Shown here one piece after another: positions 52,316-63,576 of a DNA stretch of 64,000 nt (its first letter is position 1; each line of letters opens with the position of its first letter). The stretch lies in assembly GCA_002284855.1 (NCBI GenBank), contig CP015603.1, forward strand, positions 620,001 to 684,000. The letters are read 5' to 3'. A program made the position numbers and the translations under genes. The notes below the pieces were generated by a model, which was not told the DNA's origin, made no database searches, and saw only the letters and a program-made list of their open reading frames with translations. Origin of the DNA: Actinobacteria bacterium IMCC25003. GTDB lineage: Bacteria > Actinomycetota > Actinomycetes > Nanopelagicales > Nanopelagicaceae.

Positions 52316-53194
52316 TTGATAACTGACGGATTTCTCGTCGTCGATAAAGCTGGCGGCATGACGAGCCACGATGTTGTGGCTGTTGGTCGCAAAGCACTTG
52401 GTACTCGCAAAGTAGGACATGCGGGAACTCTTGATCCGATGGCTACGGGAATTCTTGTACTTGGTTTCGGCAACGGAACACGTTTATTGCAATACATCAC
52501 CGATGGCGATAAATCCTATGTAGCAACCGTTGTTCTTGGAGCATCAACAATCACTGATGATAAAGAGGGTGAAGTTATCGCTTCCACCGATGCATCGAAG
52601 GTCCTTGATGCAGATATTGAAAAGTATTTGAAGGCGATGATTGGCACCATTGCCCAGCGCCCTTCGTCTGTCTCTGCTGTAAAAGTTGGGGGAGAGCGTG
52701 CATACGATCGCGTGCGTGCAGGTGAAAAATTTGAACTGGAAGCCCGTAACGTCACTATTACACAGCTCGATATCCTCGCGATTCGCCACCTAGATGTAAC
52801 CACAGAGGTTGATATTGAAGTCACATGCTCTGCCGGCACATTTATCCGTGCCATCGCTCGTGACCTCGGTGAATCACTTAAAGTCGGGGGACACCTCAGC
52901 GCACTTCGCCGTACACGAGTAGCAGGCTTTACTGAGAAAGATGCATGCAGCTTTGAAGACCTCAAAGCTCAGAAATTCACCGCGTTAAACCTCGCCGATG
53001 TAGCACGCACAACATTTACGCCGCGCGAATTAAGTTTGGAAGAAGTTCAAGAGCTCTCCTTTGGCCGACCACTGGCTGAAAATGGAAATACTGCAATAAA
53101 CGCAGCACTTTCTCCTGATAACCGGCTCATCGCACTTCTCAAAGATGAAGGCGGCAAGGCGAAACCGATTGCAGTTTTTGCAGCGGCTAACTAG
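52316..53194 (+). CDS. truB: tRNA pseudouridine55 synthase
   Basis: Forms the T-loop pseudouridine in all tRNAs. 292 residues. Catalytic Asp40 lies in VGHAGTLDPMATG, with GFLVVDKAGGMTSHD upstream and SVSAVKVGGERAYD in the middle; a C-terminal PUA-like region ends the protein. The start is taken as TTG at 52316, since the conserved segment begins only a few residues later; the ribosome-binding site is weak, so coupling to rbfA is likely. Confidence 0.94.
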   Translation: MITDGFLVVDKAGGMTSHDVVAVGRKALGTRKVGHAGTLDPMATGILVLGFGNGTRLLQYITDGDKSYVATVVLGASTITDDKEGEVIASTDASKVLDADIEKYLKAMIGTIAQRPSSVSAVKVGGERAYDRVRAGEKFELEARNVTITQLDILAIRHLDVTTEVDIEVTCSAGTFIRAIARDLGESLKVGGHLSALRRTRVAGFTEKDACSFEDLKAQKFTALNLADVARTTFTPRELSLEEVQELSFGRPLAENGNTAINAALSPDNRLIALLKDEGGKAKPIAVFAAAN

Positions 53195-53212
53195 GTAAGG
53201 CAAGATTCGAGT

Positions 53213-54100
53213 ATGAGCGAGACCAGCGTCGTAGTCATCGGCGTTTTCGATGGCGTCCACAAGGGACACCAACTCTTGCTCAATCGCGCAAAAGAGATTG
53301 CCGATGGCCGCTCCATTATTGCGCTGACATTTGACCCGCATCCCACCACAGTCTTTGCTCCCGATAAAGCGCCAACCATGCTTACGACGCTAGCTGATCG
53401 AGTTGAGTTACTCAAGATCCATAACGCCGATCAAGTAGCGGTCATGAAGTTCAATGAAAAGTTTGCAGCAATGTCACCTGAAGATTTTGTTGAGACGGTT
53501 TTGGTCAATCAACTCCACGCCAGCACGGTCATTGTCGGTAAGAACTTTACCTACGGCCATAAAGCTGCTGGCAATGTAGATACTCTAATCAAGTCCGGGC
53601 TCATCCATAATTTCACCGTCGATGTGCAAGAGCTGAAAGCAGATACTGAAGTTATTTCATCTTCACGCATTCGCAAACTCGTCATCGACGGAAAAGTTGA
53701 AGAAGCTCGCACACTCTTATCTCGTCCACATCGCCTCGATGGAGTAGTAGTCCACGGCGAAAAACGCGGACGAGAAATCGGATACCCCACTGCAAACTTA
53801 GGAAAGATTGAAGGGCAGACAATTCCCGCAGATGGTGTTTATGCAGGGTGGCTCACAGTCGGAATTAACTTCTGGCCAGCTGCAATTTCAATCGGTACCA
53901 ACCCAACATTCGAAGGTGCGCGTGGGCGACAAGTTGAGGCATATGCTCTCGATCAAGAAGGGCTCGATCTCTACGATAAGAATGCATCGATTGAATTTGG
54001 TTGGTATCTACGTCCTACTCTTAAATTTGATAGCCTTGACGAACTTCTTGTACAGATGAAGAAGGATTGCGATAAAGCTCGCGAATTAACCGAGAAATAG
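53213..54100 (+). CDS. ribF: Bifunctional riboflavin kinase/FAD synthetase
   Basis: Makes FMN and FAD. 295 residues in two domains: N-terminal FAD synthetase (GVFDGVHKGHQLLL, ISSSRIRK) and C-terminal riboflavin kinase (GREIGYPTANL, and the catalytic Glu in QVEAYAL). CAAGAT six bases before the ATG could be a leaderless promoter of its own. Follows truB by 18 bases, as in many bacteria. Confidence 0.95.
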   Translation: MSETSVVVIGVFDGVHKGHQLLLNRAKEIADGRSIIALTFDPHPTTVFAPDKAPTMLTTLADRVELLKIHNADQVAVMKFNEKFAAMSPEDFVETVLVNQLHASTVIVGKNFTYGHKAAGNVDTLIKSGLIHNFTVDVQELKADTEVISSSRIRKLVIDGKVEEARTLLSRPHRLDGVVVHGEKRGREIGYPTANLGKIEGQTIPADGVYAGWLTVGINFWPAAISIGTNPTFEGARGRQVEAYALDQEGLDLYDKNASIEFGWYLRPTLKFDSLDELLVQMKKDCDKARELTEK

Positions 54101-54118
54101 GCTTAATCCAGCCTCAAT

Positions 54119-54147
54119 TTCACTTATCCACAGCCCGCAGGTAAACT
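54119..54147 (+). promoter_or_regulatory. Promoter for rpsO
   Basis: TTCACT (54119-54124) and TAAACT (54142-54147) are separated by 17 bases. The transcript would start near 54154. Confidence 0.55.
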
Positions 54148-54153
54148 TTCACC

Positions 54154-54234
54154 CGTCCAACGAGATTGTCGATCATCCGAGAGTACAACCGGATGGCCTC
54201 CTGGTCAGAATGACTGAATGAAAAGGAAATAGAA
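54154..54234 (+). promoter_or_regulatory. rpsO 5' leader, candidate S15 regulatory region
   Basis: About 80 bases. CATCCG (54174-54179) pairs perfectly with CGGATG (54190-54195), and GTCA/TGAC form a small hairpin shortly before the AAGGAAA ribosome-binding site. S15 represses its own mRNA through such leaders in several phyla, with differing structures; whether this one binds S15 is an inference. Confidence 0.35.
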
Positions 54235-54504
54235 ATGGCGTTAACACCAGAAGTAAAGAAAGAAATCATTGCAAAGTACGGCTCATCAGCTACTGATACA
54301 GGAAGCCCTGAAGCTCAGGTCGCACTTTTGTCACGTCGAATCGAAGACATTACAACTCACCTCAAGACCAACCCGCATGACCACCACAACCGTCGTGGCC
54401 TCTTGTTGCTCGTAGGTCAGCGTCGCCGCATTCTTCAGTACCTCGCAAAGACAGATATCAGCCGTTATCGCGCAATTATCGAGAAGCTCGGTATTCGCCG
54501 CTAA
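54235..54504 (+). CDS. rpsO: 30S ribosomal protein S15
   Basis: Primary rRNA-binding protein of the small subunit platform. 89 residues, all helical: family motifs [26 protein letters not shown] (in part) and [23 protein letters not shown] are complete. Its own promoter and a structured leader precede it; pnp lies downstream on the same strand, the common rpsO-pnp pair. Confidence 0.97.
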   Translation: MALTPEVKKEIIAKYGSSATDTGSPEAQVALLSRRIEDITTHLKTNPHDHHNRRGLLLLVGQRRRILQYLAKTDISRYRAIIEKLGIRR

Positions 54505-54514
54505 TTTAAATATT

Positions 54515-54660
54515 AACTACACGCCGGGGGACTAATGGTCCTCGGTAGTGGTTTCCAGATCATTGTATCTGTGAACTTCGATCGAAGATTCATTTGTTTC
54601 GCCTCGCGTGTAGTTACCGCTCCAAGTTACCTACGTTCACCCTTGAACTAAGAGCTTGGA
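54515..54660 (+). ncRNA. Structured pnp 5' leader, four-way junction (Actino-pnp-like)
   Basis: A perfect 10-pair closing helix (54515-54524 with 54606-54615) encloses three hairpins. The first is 54525-54532 with 54538-54544 (one bulge, one G-U); the second is CAGAT/ATCTG at 54556-54560 and 54567-54571; the third is 54572-54579 with 54584-54592 (one bulged A, GATC loop). A further nested hairpin follows (54621-54626 with 54655-54660, inside it GTTCA/TGAAC), then AAAGGAGG. An RNA motif called Actino-pnp is known upstream of PNPase genes in actinobacteria; the position matches, but identity was not tested. Confidence 0.7.
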
Positions 54661-54687
54661 ATAGAAACACGAATCAAAGGAGGACCC

Positions 54688-56889
54688 ATGGAGGGTCAAG
54701 ACGTTAAGTCAGCAGTAGCCGTTATCGATAACGGAAAGTTCGGAAAGCGCGAGATTAAGTTCGAAACAGGGCGCCTCGCAAAGCAAGCAGCAGGAGCTGC
54801 AGCTGTGTATCTCGATGATCAGACAATGATCTTCTCAGCAACAACAGCATCAAAGACACCAAAGGATCAATTCGACTTCTTCCCACTCACCGTGGATGTT
54901 GAAGAGAAGATGTATGCCATCGGCAAGATTCCTGGTTCATTCTTCCGTCGCGAAGGTCGTCCATCAGAAGAGGCAATCCTTACTTGCCGTTTGATCGACC
55001 GCCCATTGCGTCCATCATTTATTAAGGGACTTCGTAACGAAGTTCAAATCGTTGTGACAGTAATGGCGCTCGATCCAGATCATATGTATGACGTGATTGC
55101 GATCAACGCAGCATCAATGTCTACACAGCTCGCAGGTCTTCCATTCTCTGGCCCAATCGGTGGTGTACGTGTTGCACTTATCGAAGGCCAGTGGGTTGCA
55201 TTCCCTAACCATTCACAGGTCGAGAACGCTGTTTTCGATATGGTCGTAGCAGGTCGCGTCACAGCTGACGATGTTGCAATCATGATGGTTGAAGCAGAAG
55301 CAACAACTCGCACAATCGGACTCATCGCTGAAGGCGCTAAGGCTCCAACAGAAGAGATCGTTGCGCAGGGTCTTGATGCTGCAAAGCCATTTATTCGTAT
55401 TCTCTGCGAAGCGCAGTCAAAGCTTGCAGCAGTTGCTGCTAAGCCAACAGCTGACTTCCCAGTGTTCCTTGATTACCAGGATGATGTATTTGCTGCCGTT
55501 GAAAAGGCTGCAAAGGATGATCTTGCTAAGGCACTGACAATTTCAGGTAAGCAAGAGCGCGAAACAAAGATTGACGAAATCTCAGCTGCAACAAAGGAAT
55601 CAGTATCAGCTGCCTTCGAAGGCCGTGAAAAAGAAGTTCCTGCAGCCTTCCGCTCATTGACCAAGAAGCTTGTACGCCAGCGCGTACTTCGCGACAAGAT
55701 TCGTATCGATGGTCGCGGACTTCGCGACATTCGTCCCCTTTCAGCTGAAGTAGAAGTAATTCCTCGCGTTCACGGTTCTGCAATCTTCGAACGCGGAGAG
55801 ACGCAGATTCTCGGAATCACAACTCTTAACATGCTCAAGATGGAACAGCAGCTCGACACAATGAGCCCTGAAACATCTAAGCGCTACATGCATAACTACA
55901 ACTTCCCACCATATTCAACTGGTGAAACAGGTCGTGTGGGTACACCAAAGCGCCGCGAAATCGGCCACGGTGCACTTGCAGAGCGTGCACTTATCCCAGT
56001 ATTGCCAACTCGCGAAGAGTTCCCTTACGCAATCCGTCAGGTATCTGAAGCGCTTGGTTCAAATGGATCAACATCTATGGGATCTGTCTGTGCATCAACA
56101 CTTTCAATGCTTCAAGCAGGTGTGCCGCTCAAGGCTCCTGTTGCAGGTATTGCAATGGGTCTCATCTCTGATGATGTCGATGGCAAGGTTGAATACGTTG
56201 CTCTCACAGATATTCTCGGTGCAGAAGATGCATTCGGAGATATGGACTTCAAGGTCGCAGGCACAAAGGACTTCGTTACAGCTCTTCAGCTCGATACCAA
56301 GCTCGATGGAATCCCTGCATCTGTTCTTGCTGGCGCACTTCATCAGGCAAAGGAAGCGCGTCTTGCGATTCTCGATGTCATGAACGAAGCAATCGATACA
56401 CCTGATGAGATGAGCCAATACGCTCCTCGCATTATCTCTGTAAAGATTCCTGTTGATCAGATCGGTGCAGTTATCGGCCCTAAGGGCAAGATCATCAACC
56501 AGATTCAAGATGAAACTGGCGCAGAAATCTCTATTGAAGATGATGGAACCATCTACATCGGTGCAACCGACGGACCTTCAGCTGAAGCTGCTCGCGCACA
56601 GATCAATGCAATTGCTAACCCACAGATGCCAGAAGTTGGAGAGCGCTACCTCGGTACCGTTGTAAAGCTCGCAACATTTGGTGCGTTCGTCTCATTGATG
56701 CCAGGTAAAGATGGCTTGCTCCACGTATCTCAGATTCGCAAGATGCACGGCGGAAAGCGCATTGAAAACCTTGAAGATGTCATGAAGGTTGGCGACAAGA
56801 TTCAGGTAGAAATCGGCGAGATTGATCCAAAGGGCAAGCTCTCTTTGGTTCCAGTTCTCGAAGATGGAACGACTCCAGCTGCTGAATAA
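54688..56889 (+). CDS. pnp: Polyribonucleotide nucleotidyltransferase (PNPase)
   Basis: 3'-5' phosphorolytic exoribonuclease of mRNA decay. 733 residues: two RNase PH domains joined by a helical domain ([26 protein letters not shown]-like [33 protein letters not shown]), then KH ([22 protein letters not shown]) and S1 ([32 protein letters not shown]) domains. Very strong ribosome-binding site AAAGGAGG. The elaborate leader upstream suggests autogenous control. Confidence 0.97.
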   Translation: MEGQDVKSAVAVIDNGKFGKREIKFETGRLAKQAAGAAAVYLDDQTMIFSATTASKTPKDQFDFFPLTVDVEEKMYAIGKIPGSFFRREGRPSEEAILTCRLIDRPLRPSFIKGLRNEVQIVVTVMALDPDHMYDVIAINAASMSTQLAGLPFSGPIGGVRVALIEGQWVAFPNHSQVENAVFDMVVAGRVTADDVAIMMVEAEATTRTIGLIAEGAKAPTEEIVAQGLDAAKPFIRILCEAQSKLAAVAAKPTADFPVFLDYQDDVFAAVEKAAKDDLAKALTISGKQERETKIDEISAATKESVSAAFEGREKEVPAAFRSLTKKLVRQRVLRDKIRIDGRGLRDIRPLSAEVEVIPRVHGSAIFERGETQILGITTLNMLKMEQQLDTMSPETSKRYMHNYNFPPYSTGETGRVGTPKRREIGHGALAERALIPVLPTREEFPYAIRQVSEALGSNGSTSMGSVCASTLSMLQAGVPLKAPVAGIAMGLISDDVDGKVEYVALTDILGAEDAFGDMDFKVAGTKDFVTALQLDTKLDGIPASVLAGALHQAKEARLAILDVMNEAIDTPDEMSQYAPRIISVKIPVDQIGAVIGPKGKIINQIQDETGAEISIEDDGTIYIGATDGPSAEAARAQINAIANPQMPEVGERYLGTVVKLATFGAFVSLMPGKDGLLHVSQIRKMHGGKRIENLEDVMKVGDKIQVEIGEIDPKGKLSLVPVLEDGTTPAAE

Positions 56890-56893
56890 GTAG

Positions 56894-58908
<2,015 letters not shown>

Positions 58909-58911
58909 CTC

Positions 58912-59169
58912 ATGGCACACGCAGATATCACAATGTATGGCGCCGATTGGTGCGGAGATTGCCGTCGCTCAAAGCGTCTTTTGGAAGAACTCGATGTTCA
59001 GGTAAACCACATCGATGTTGAAGCAGATGAAACAGCTGCTGCAAAGGTTCAAGAGATCAACGGGGGAGCCAAGTCAATTCCTGTCATCGTATTCTCTGAC
59101 GGAACGCATCTGACTGAACCTTCAGATAACGACCTTAAAGCCAAGCTCACTTCGCTCGGCATTATTTAG
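58912..59169 (+). CDS. Glutaredoxin/mycoredoxin-like protein with a CGDC active site
   Basis: An 85-residue thioredoxin-fold protein: MAHADITMYGADWCGDCRRSKRLLEEL is the N-terminal redox segment with the cysteine pair CGDC (residues 14-17), followed by the cis-Pro loop KSIPVIVF and GTHLTEPS. Actinobacterial mycoredoxins have a CxxC in the same place and reduce mycothiol mixed disulfides; the CGDC form is less usual. Starts four bases after dapB. Its stop overlaps that of the convergent azlD. Confidence 0.85.
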   Translation: MAHADITMYGADWCGDCRRSKRLLEELDVQVNHIDVEADETAAAKVQEINGGAKSIPVIVFSDGTHLTEPSDNDLKAKLTSLGII

Positions 59170-59471
59170 AGTCTGTATAACACCGCCGAAGTAACGGCGG
59201 CTGAGATGACGACTACGAAGTAAGGCGCCTTTAAACTCAAAGTAATGAGCGCCACCGCAACGCCTGCAAGGCGCTGATCAATGACCCACTTACCTTTTTC
59301 GGTAATTGTCTGCACTCCAACGAGTGCGCTTAAGAGAGCAATCGGAATCAAGGTATTGATGCGCAACATACGTGGATTTGTTAAATACTTTTCTGGAATC
59401 GAATGTCCAGTAAATTTGAGAAGAAATGCGATAGCGCTGGCGCCTAGTACGCCGATCCAGAGTTCGTTCAT
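59166..59471 (-). CDS. azlD: Branched-chain amino acid exporter, small subunit AzlD
   Basis: A 101-residue membrane protein with four hydrophobic segments (MNELWIGVLGASAIAFLLKF at the start). Partner of AzlC in export of branched-chain amino acids and analogues. The ATG at 59471 overlaps the azlC stop (ATGA), which is preferred over an in-frame start 15 bases earlier. The 3' end overlaps the convergent glutaredoxin-like gene by four bases. Confidence 0.87.
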   Translation of the reverse strand: MNELWIGVLGASAIAFLLKFTGHSIPEKYLTNPRMLRINTLIPIALLSALVGVQTITEKGKWVIDQRLAGVAVALITLSLKAPYFVVVISAAVTSAVLYRL

Positions 59472-60136
59472 GCGCGTGCCTTCCATCCGAAAGCCACGGC
59501 AAGCAGTGCGGTTGCGATAATCGGCAAGCCCGCAGAAATTACTGGACTCAAGGTAATTGCAAGAACAACAGCCGATGCAGCGAGTGTGCGTTCAAATCGG
59601 CCAAGTAGGCGAGGCCAGACAAGTCCAAGAAATGCAGCAGGCACGGCTGCATCAAGGCCCCATGCAGATGGATTACCCATCGTCTGTGCACCAAGTGCGC
59701 CAAGTAATGTGAAGAAATTCCAGAAGATATATACACCGAAACCAGTGAGCCAGAAGCCTTGTTTCATCGCATCGACGCCAAGATCTTCTTGACCGATTGA
59801 TACCCCTGTTGATTCATCGATAGTTACTTGTGCCGCAACGATTCTCTTAAGTCCACGCACTTGCAAGATAGGTGCCATACGCAATCCATAGAGACCATTA
59901 CGAATTCCAAGAAGTGAAGCAGTAGCAATTCCAGAGATCGCACTTCCACCAGCGCCCATGACTCCAACGACTGCGAATTGAGATGCACCTGAGAAGGTGA
60001 GGAGTGAGAGAAGGCATGTCTGCAGGATCGAAAAACCTGCAGAGATAGATGCGGCTCCAAAAGCTGTTCCGTAGAGGCCAACAGTGAAGGAGACGCTCAG
60101 ACTTTGCGTTGCGGTGGCGCGGTTCACTCTGGACAC
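59468..60136 (-). CDS. azlC: Branched-chain amino acid exporter, large subunit AzlC
   Basis: A 222-residue inner-membrane protein with about six to seven helices and the AzlC motifs GLYGTAFGAASISAGFS, SGASQFAVVGVMGAGGS and LLGIRNGLYGLRMAP. With AzlD it exports Val, Leu and Ile or toxic analogues, which fits with the ilv/leu cluster elsewhere in the window. GTG start; CACAAT six bases upstream may be a leaderless-type -10 element. Divergent from thyX over 60 bases. Confidence 0.88.
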   Translation of the reverse strand: MSRVNRATATQSLSVSFTVGLYGTAFGAASISAGFSILQTCLLSLLTFSGASQFAVVGVMGAGGSAISGIATASLLGIRNGLYGLRMAPILQVRGLKRIVAAQVTIDESTGVSIGQEDLGVDAMKQGFWLTGFGVYIFWNFFTLLGALGAQTMGNPSAWGLDAAVPAAFLGLVWPRLLGRFERTLAASAVVLAITLSPVISAGLPIIATALLAVAFGWKARA

Positions 60137-60184
60137 GCGGCAATTGTGCCCTAGATATCCAAAGGGTGGAGGGGGGTTGAAAGA

Positions 60185-60190
60185 TAAGGT
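60185..60190 (+). promoter_or_regulatory. Leaderless-type -10 element for thyX
   Basis: TAAGGT ends six bases before the ATG at 60197. The intervening GCGGAC holds no ribosome-binding site. Confidence 0.5.
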
Positions 60191-60196
60191 GCGGAC

Positions 60197-60916
60197 ATGT
60201 CTGAGACCGTAATTTTTAGAGACGATGTATCCGTTGAACTCATCAAGGCAAGCGCCAGCGATGCCGATGTCATTTGGGCAGCGCGCGTTTCAACCGCTGG
60301 CGAACAATCAATGGATGAGATTGGTGAAGATCCAGCGCGTTCTGCAGGTTTGATCAATTACCTCGCTCGCGAACGCCATGGTTCACCATTCGAACATACT
60401 TCGATGACATTCTTTATCTCAGCTCCTATCTTCGTCTTCCGCGAATTTATGCGCCATCGCATTGCCTCATACAACGAAGAGTCTGGTCGTTATCGCGAAC
60501 TCAAGCCAGTTTTCTACATTCCTTCAAAGGAACGTAAGTTGGTTCAAGTTGGCAAGACAGGCGCATATACATTTGAAGATGGAACTGCCGAACAATTTGA
60601 TATCAGCGTTAAGGCGATGAAAGAGGCATATCTCATTGCCTACGATTCCTATCAGAAGATGCTCGATGCTGGCGTTGCCCGCGAAGTTGCGCGCGTAGTG
60701 CTGCCAGTCGCAACTTATTCATCTATGTACGTCACCATGAATGCACGTGCACTCATGAACTTCCTTTCACTTCGTACAGCTCGTGAAGGTTCACACTTCC
60801 CAAGCTACCCACAACGCGAAATTGAGATGGTTGCTGAAAAGATGGAAGCCGAATTCGCGAAATTAATGCCTCTTACATACGGGGCATTTGAAAAATCTGG
60901 TCGTATCGCGCCTTAA
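60197..60916 (+). CDS. thyX: Flavin-dependent thymidylate synthase
   Basis: Makes dTMP from dUMP using FAD, NADPH and methylene-tetrahydrofolate. 239 residues with the ThyX signature RHRx7S at Arg86-Ser96 (RHRIASYNEES) and the substrate residues in NARALMNFLSLRT. This is the non-homologous alternative to ThyA; no thyA is in the window. Start fixed by the -10 element. Position beside dapA and dapB is common in actinobacteria. Confidence 0.96.
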   Translation: MSETVIFRDDVSVELIKASASDADVIWAARVSTAGEQSMDEIGEDPARSAGLINYLARERHGSPFEHTSMTFFISAPIFVFREFMRHRIASYNEESGRYRELKPVFYIPSKERKLVQVGKTGAYTFEDGTAEQFDISVKAMKEAYLIAYDSYQKMLDAGVAREVARVVLPVATYSSMYVTMNARALMNFLSLRTAREGSHFPSYPQREIEMVAEKMEAEFAKLMPLTYGAFEKSGRIAP

Positions 60917-60920
60917 GCGA

Positions 60921-60926
60921 TAAGAT
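60921..60926 (+). promoter_or_regulatory. Leaderless-type -10 element for dapA
   Basis: TAAGAT ends six bases before the ATG at 60933, only four bases after the thyX stop. Confidence 0.5.
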
Positions 60927-60932
60927 TCCCAA

Positions 60933-61829
60933 ATGAGTACGCAAGCGCCTTTCGGTCGACTCCTCACCGCAATGGTGACCCCATTTGATAAGGATGGGTC
61001 TATCGACTGGGCTGGCGTGGAAAAGCTGGCACAACATCTCGTCGATACCGGCCACGATGGCATAGCGGTTAACGGCACCACAGGTGAAGCGCCCACAACA
61101 AAATCTTCTGAGAAGCTCGAGATCATCAAGGTCGTAAAGAAGGTTGTCGGATCAAAGATTCAAGTTCTCTCTGGCGCTGGTGATAACGAAACTGCCTATA
61201 CAGTCGAACAAGCTAAGCGTTCACAAGAAGCTGGCGCTGATGGATTGCTCGTCGTCACTCCTTATTACAACAAGCCACCACAAGCAGGTATCGAGGCTCA
61301 CTTTCGCGCAGTTGCTGCCGCCACAGATTTACCCATCATGATGTACGACATCCCTGGTCGCACCGGCGTTGAAATTGAATCTGACACTATCGTCAAACTC
61401 TTCGACTCTGTCGACAACATCGTTGCTCTCAAAGATGCCAAGGGAAATATCGCGGCAACATCATGGGTTATTAAGCGTTGTGGAATTCCTGTCTACTCAG
61501 GTGATGACATCCTTAACTTGCCATTCCTCTCAGTCGGAGCAGTTGGATTTGTCTCTGTCTGCGGTCACACTGTTGGACTTCAACTCAAAGCGATGCTCGA
61601 TGCATGGTTCGCCGGCAACTCCGCGAAAGCTCTCGAGATTCATCAGCAACTCTTGCCAGTATTTACCGGCACATTCCGCACACAAGGTGCAATTTTGACC
61701 AAGGCAGCGATGTCACTCATGGGTCTTCCCGGAGGAACAACACGTCTGCCACTCGTTGATGCAACCGAAGCACAGATCGAACAATTACGTAAAGATCTCA
61801 CTGCTGGTGGCGTCACGCTAAAGAATTAA
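60933..61829 (+). CDS. dapA: 4-hydroxy-tetrahydrodipicolinate synthase
   Basis: Condenses pyruvate and aspartate semialdehyde in lysine/diaminopimelate synthesis. 298-residue TIM barrel: GTTGE (48-52), VTPYYNKP, Tyr138 in YDIPGRT and the Schiff-base Lys167 in VALKDAKG. Own leaderless-type promoter. rnj follows 11 bases after the stop, the frequent dapA-rnj pair of actinobacteria. Confidence 0.96.
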   Translation: MSTQAPFGRLLTAMVTPFDKDGSIDWAGVEKLAQHLVDTGHDGIAVNGTTGEAPTTKSSEKLEIIKVVKKVVGSKIQVLSGAGDNETAYTVEQAKRSQEAGADGLLVVTPYYNKPPQAGIEAHFRAVAAATDLPIMMYDIPGRTGVEIESDTIVKLFDSVDNIVALKDAKGNIAATSWVIKRCGIPVYSGDDILNLPFLSVGAVGFVSVCGHTVGLQLKAMLDAWFAGNSAKALEIHQQLLPVFTGTFRTQGAILTKAAMSLMGLPGGTTRLPLVDATEAQIEQLRKDLTAGGVTLKN

Positions 61830-61840
61830 CGCACTTTTCT

Positions 61841-63526
61841 ATGACTCAACATCCCCATCCCAATCTCGGTACACCCAGCAAACTTGTTGACGGTGGCTTA
61901 CGCATAGTTGCGCTCGGCGGAATCTCTGAAATCGGTCGCAATATGACTGTCTATGAGACCAATGGAAAGTTACTTATCGTCGATTGTGGAGTTCTCTTCC
62001 CTGAAGATAACCAACCAGGAATCGATCTCATCCTGCCTGACTTTAGTTATATCCGCGACAGGCTCAATGATGTTGTCGGCTTATTTCTAACTCATGGGCA
62101 TGAAGACCATATCGGAGCAGTCCCATATCTCTTACGTGAACGCGGAGATATCCCTGTCTATGGATCGCCGCTGACTATCGCTCTTATCTCTGCAAAATGT
62201 AAAGAACATCGCATCTCACCACTGACTCGCGAAGTTACAGAAGGAAACCACGAAGATGTTGGTCCATTCGAACTTGAATTTGTTGCCGTTAACCATTCAA
62301 TCCCTGACGCGCTTGCCGTCGCTATTCACACTAAGGCCGGAACAGTTCTTCACACGGGCGATTTCAAAATGGATCAATTGCCGCTCGATGGTCGCATTAC
62401 CGACTTACGCACCTTCGCTCGCTTAGGCGAAGAAGGTGTTGACCTCTTCCTCGTTGACTCAACCAATGCCGATGTTCCAGGTTTTACTCCTTCAGAGCGC
62501 GAGATCATGCCCGCACTCAATCGCGTTATTGCCTCTACCAAGCGACGCGTCATCGTTGCCTCATTTTCATCACACGTTCACCGCGTGCAACAGGTAATCG
62601 ATACAGCAGCTCTTCACAATCGTCGCGTTGCCTTTATTGGTCGTTCGATGATTCGTAATATGAAGATCGCCGAAGATATGGGCTACCTCAACATACCGAG
62701 CGGAATCCTCTTCGATGCGCGCGAACTCGATAACTATGATGACCGTGTAGTTCTCATCTGTACAGGTTCGCAAGGCGAACCGATGGCAGCTTTGTCACGT
62801 ATGGCTAATGGCGATCACCAGATTCGCGTGGGCGATGGCGACACCGTGATCTTGGCATCATCGCTTATTCCAGGTAACGAGAATTCAGTTTTTCGAGTCA
62901 TCAACGAACTCACACGATTCGGCGCAAAGGTCGTACATAAAGCAAATGCCATGGTGCATGTATCTGGCCACGCAGCAGCAGGCGAACTCCTTTATTGCTA
63001 CAACATCGTCAAGCCTAAATATGCCTTGCCAGTTCACGGCGAATGGCGCCATCTCAAAGCAAATGCCGAGATAGCAATCCAGGCAGGAGTTCCACGCGAG
63101 AACGCTTTTATTATTGAGAACGGAATCGTTGTCGACCTCGTCAACCACGAAGCTGAAGTCGTTGGTTCAGTTCCATGTGGATTTGTTTACGTCGATGGTC
63201 AGAGCATTGGTGATATCACTGAATCTTCACTAAAAGATCGTCGCATCCTTGGAGAAGAAGGATTCATCTCTGTCATTGTTGTCATTGAATCTCAAACAGG
63301 AAAAATTGTTGCCGGGCCTGATATTCACGCCCGCGGTTTTAATGAAGATGAAGCACTCTTCGATGAAGTGCGTGGACAAATTGAGAAAGCTCTCACTGCC
63401 GCGGTTGCCGAGGGAGTCAATGGAACTCATCAACTTTCACAAGTAGTGCGCAGAACTATCGGGGGATGGGTCGGTCAGAAACACCGTCGCCGTCCGATGA
63501 TTGTTCCTGTTGTCGTTGAGGTCTAA
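61841..63526 (+). CDS. rnj: Ribonuclease J
   Basis: Metallo-beta-lactamase/beta-CASP ribonuclease with endo- and 5'-3' exonuclease activity. 561 residues: HGHEDH at 85-90, further metal residues in LHTGDFKMD and the C-terminal beta-CASP histidine loop VSGHAAAGEL. With RNase E/G and PNPase, it gives three major decay enzymes within one window. No terminator is seen after the stop. Confidence 0.96.
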   Translation: MTQHPHPNLGTPSKLVDGGLRIVALGGISEIGRNMTVYETNGKLLIVDCGVLFPEDNQPGIDLILPDFSYIRDRLNDVVGLFLTHGHEDHIGAVPYLLRERGDIPVYGSPLTIALISAKCKEHRISPLTREVTEGNHEDVGPFELEFVAVNHSIPDALAVAIHTKAGTVLHTGDFKMDQLPLDGRITDLRTFARLGEEGVDLFLVDSTNADVPGFTPSEREIMPALNRVIASTKRRVIVASFSSHVHRVQQVIDTAALHNRRVAFIGRSMIRNMKIAEDMGYLNIPSGILFDARELDNYDDRVVLICTGSQGEPMAALSRMANGDHQIRVGDGDTVILASSLIPGNENSVFRVINELTRFGAKVVHKANAMVHVSGHAAAGELLYCYNIVKPKYALPVHGEWRHLKANAEIAIQAGVPRENAFIIENGIVVDLVNHEAEVVGSVPCGFVYVDGQSIGDITESSLKDRRILGEEGFISVIVVIESQTGKIVAGPDIHARGFNEDEALFDEVRGQIEKALTAAVAEGVNGTHQLSQVVRRTIGGWVGQKHRRRPMIVPVVVEV

Positions 63527-63563
63527 GACGGCGCGCCTACGGGCTTGAAAAATACCCTCCACC

Positions 63564-63569
63564 TAAGAT
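63564..63569 (+). promoter_or_regulatory. Leaderless-type -10 element for ftsK
   Basis: TAAGAT ends seven bases before the GTG at 63577. The same hexamer serves dapA. Confidence 0.4.
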
Positions 63570-63576
63570 TGAAGGT

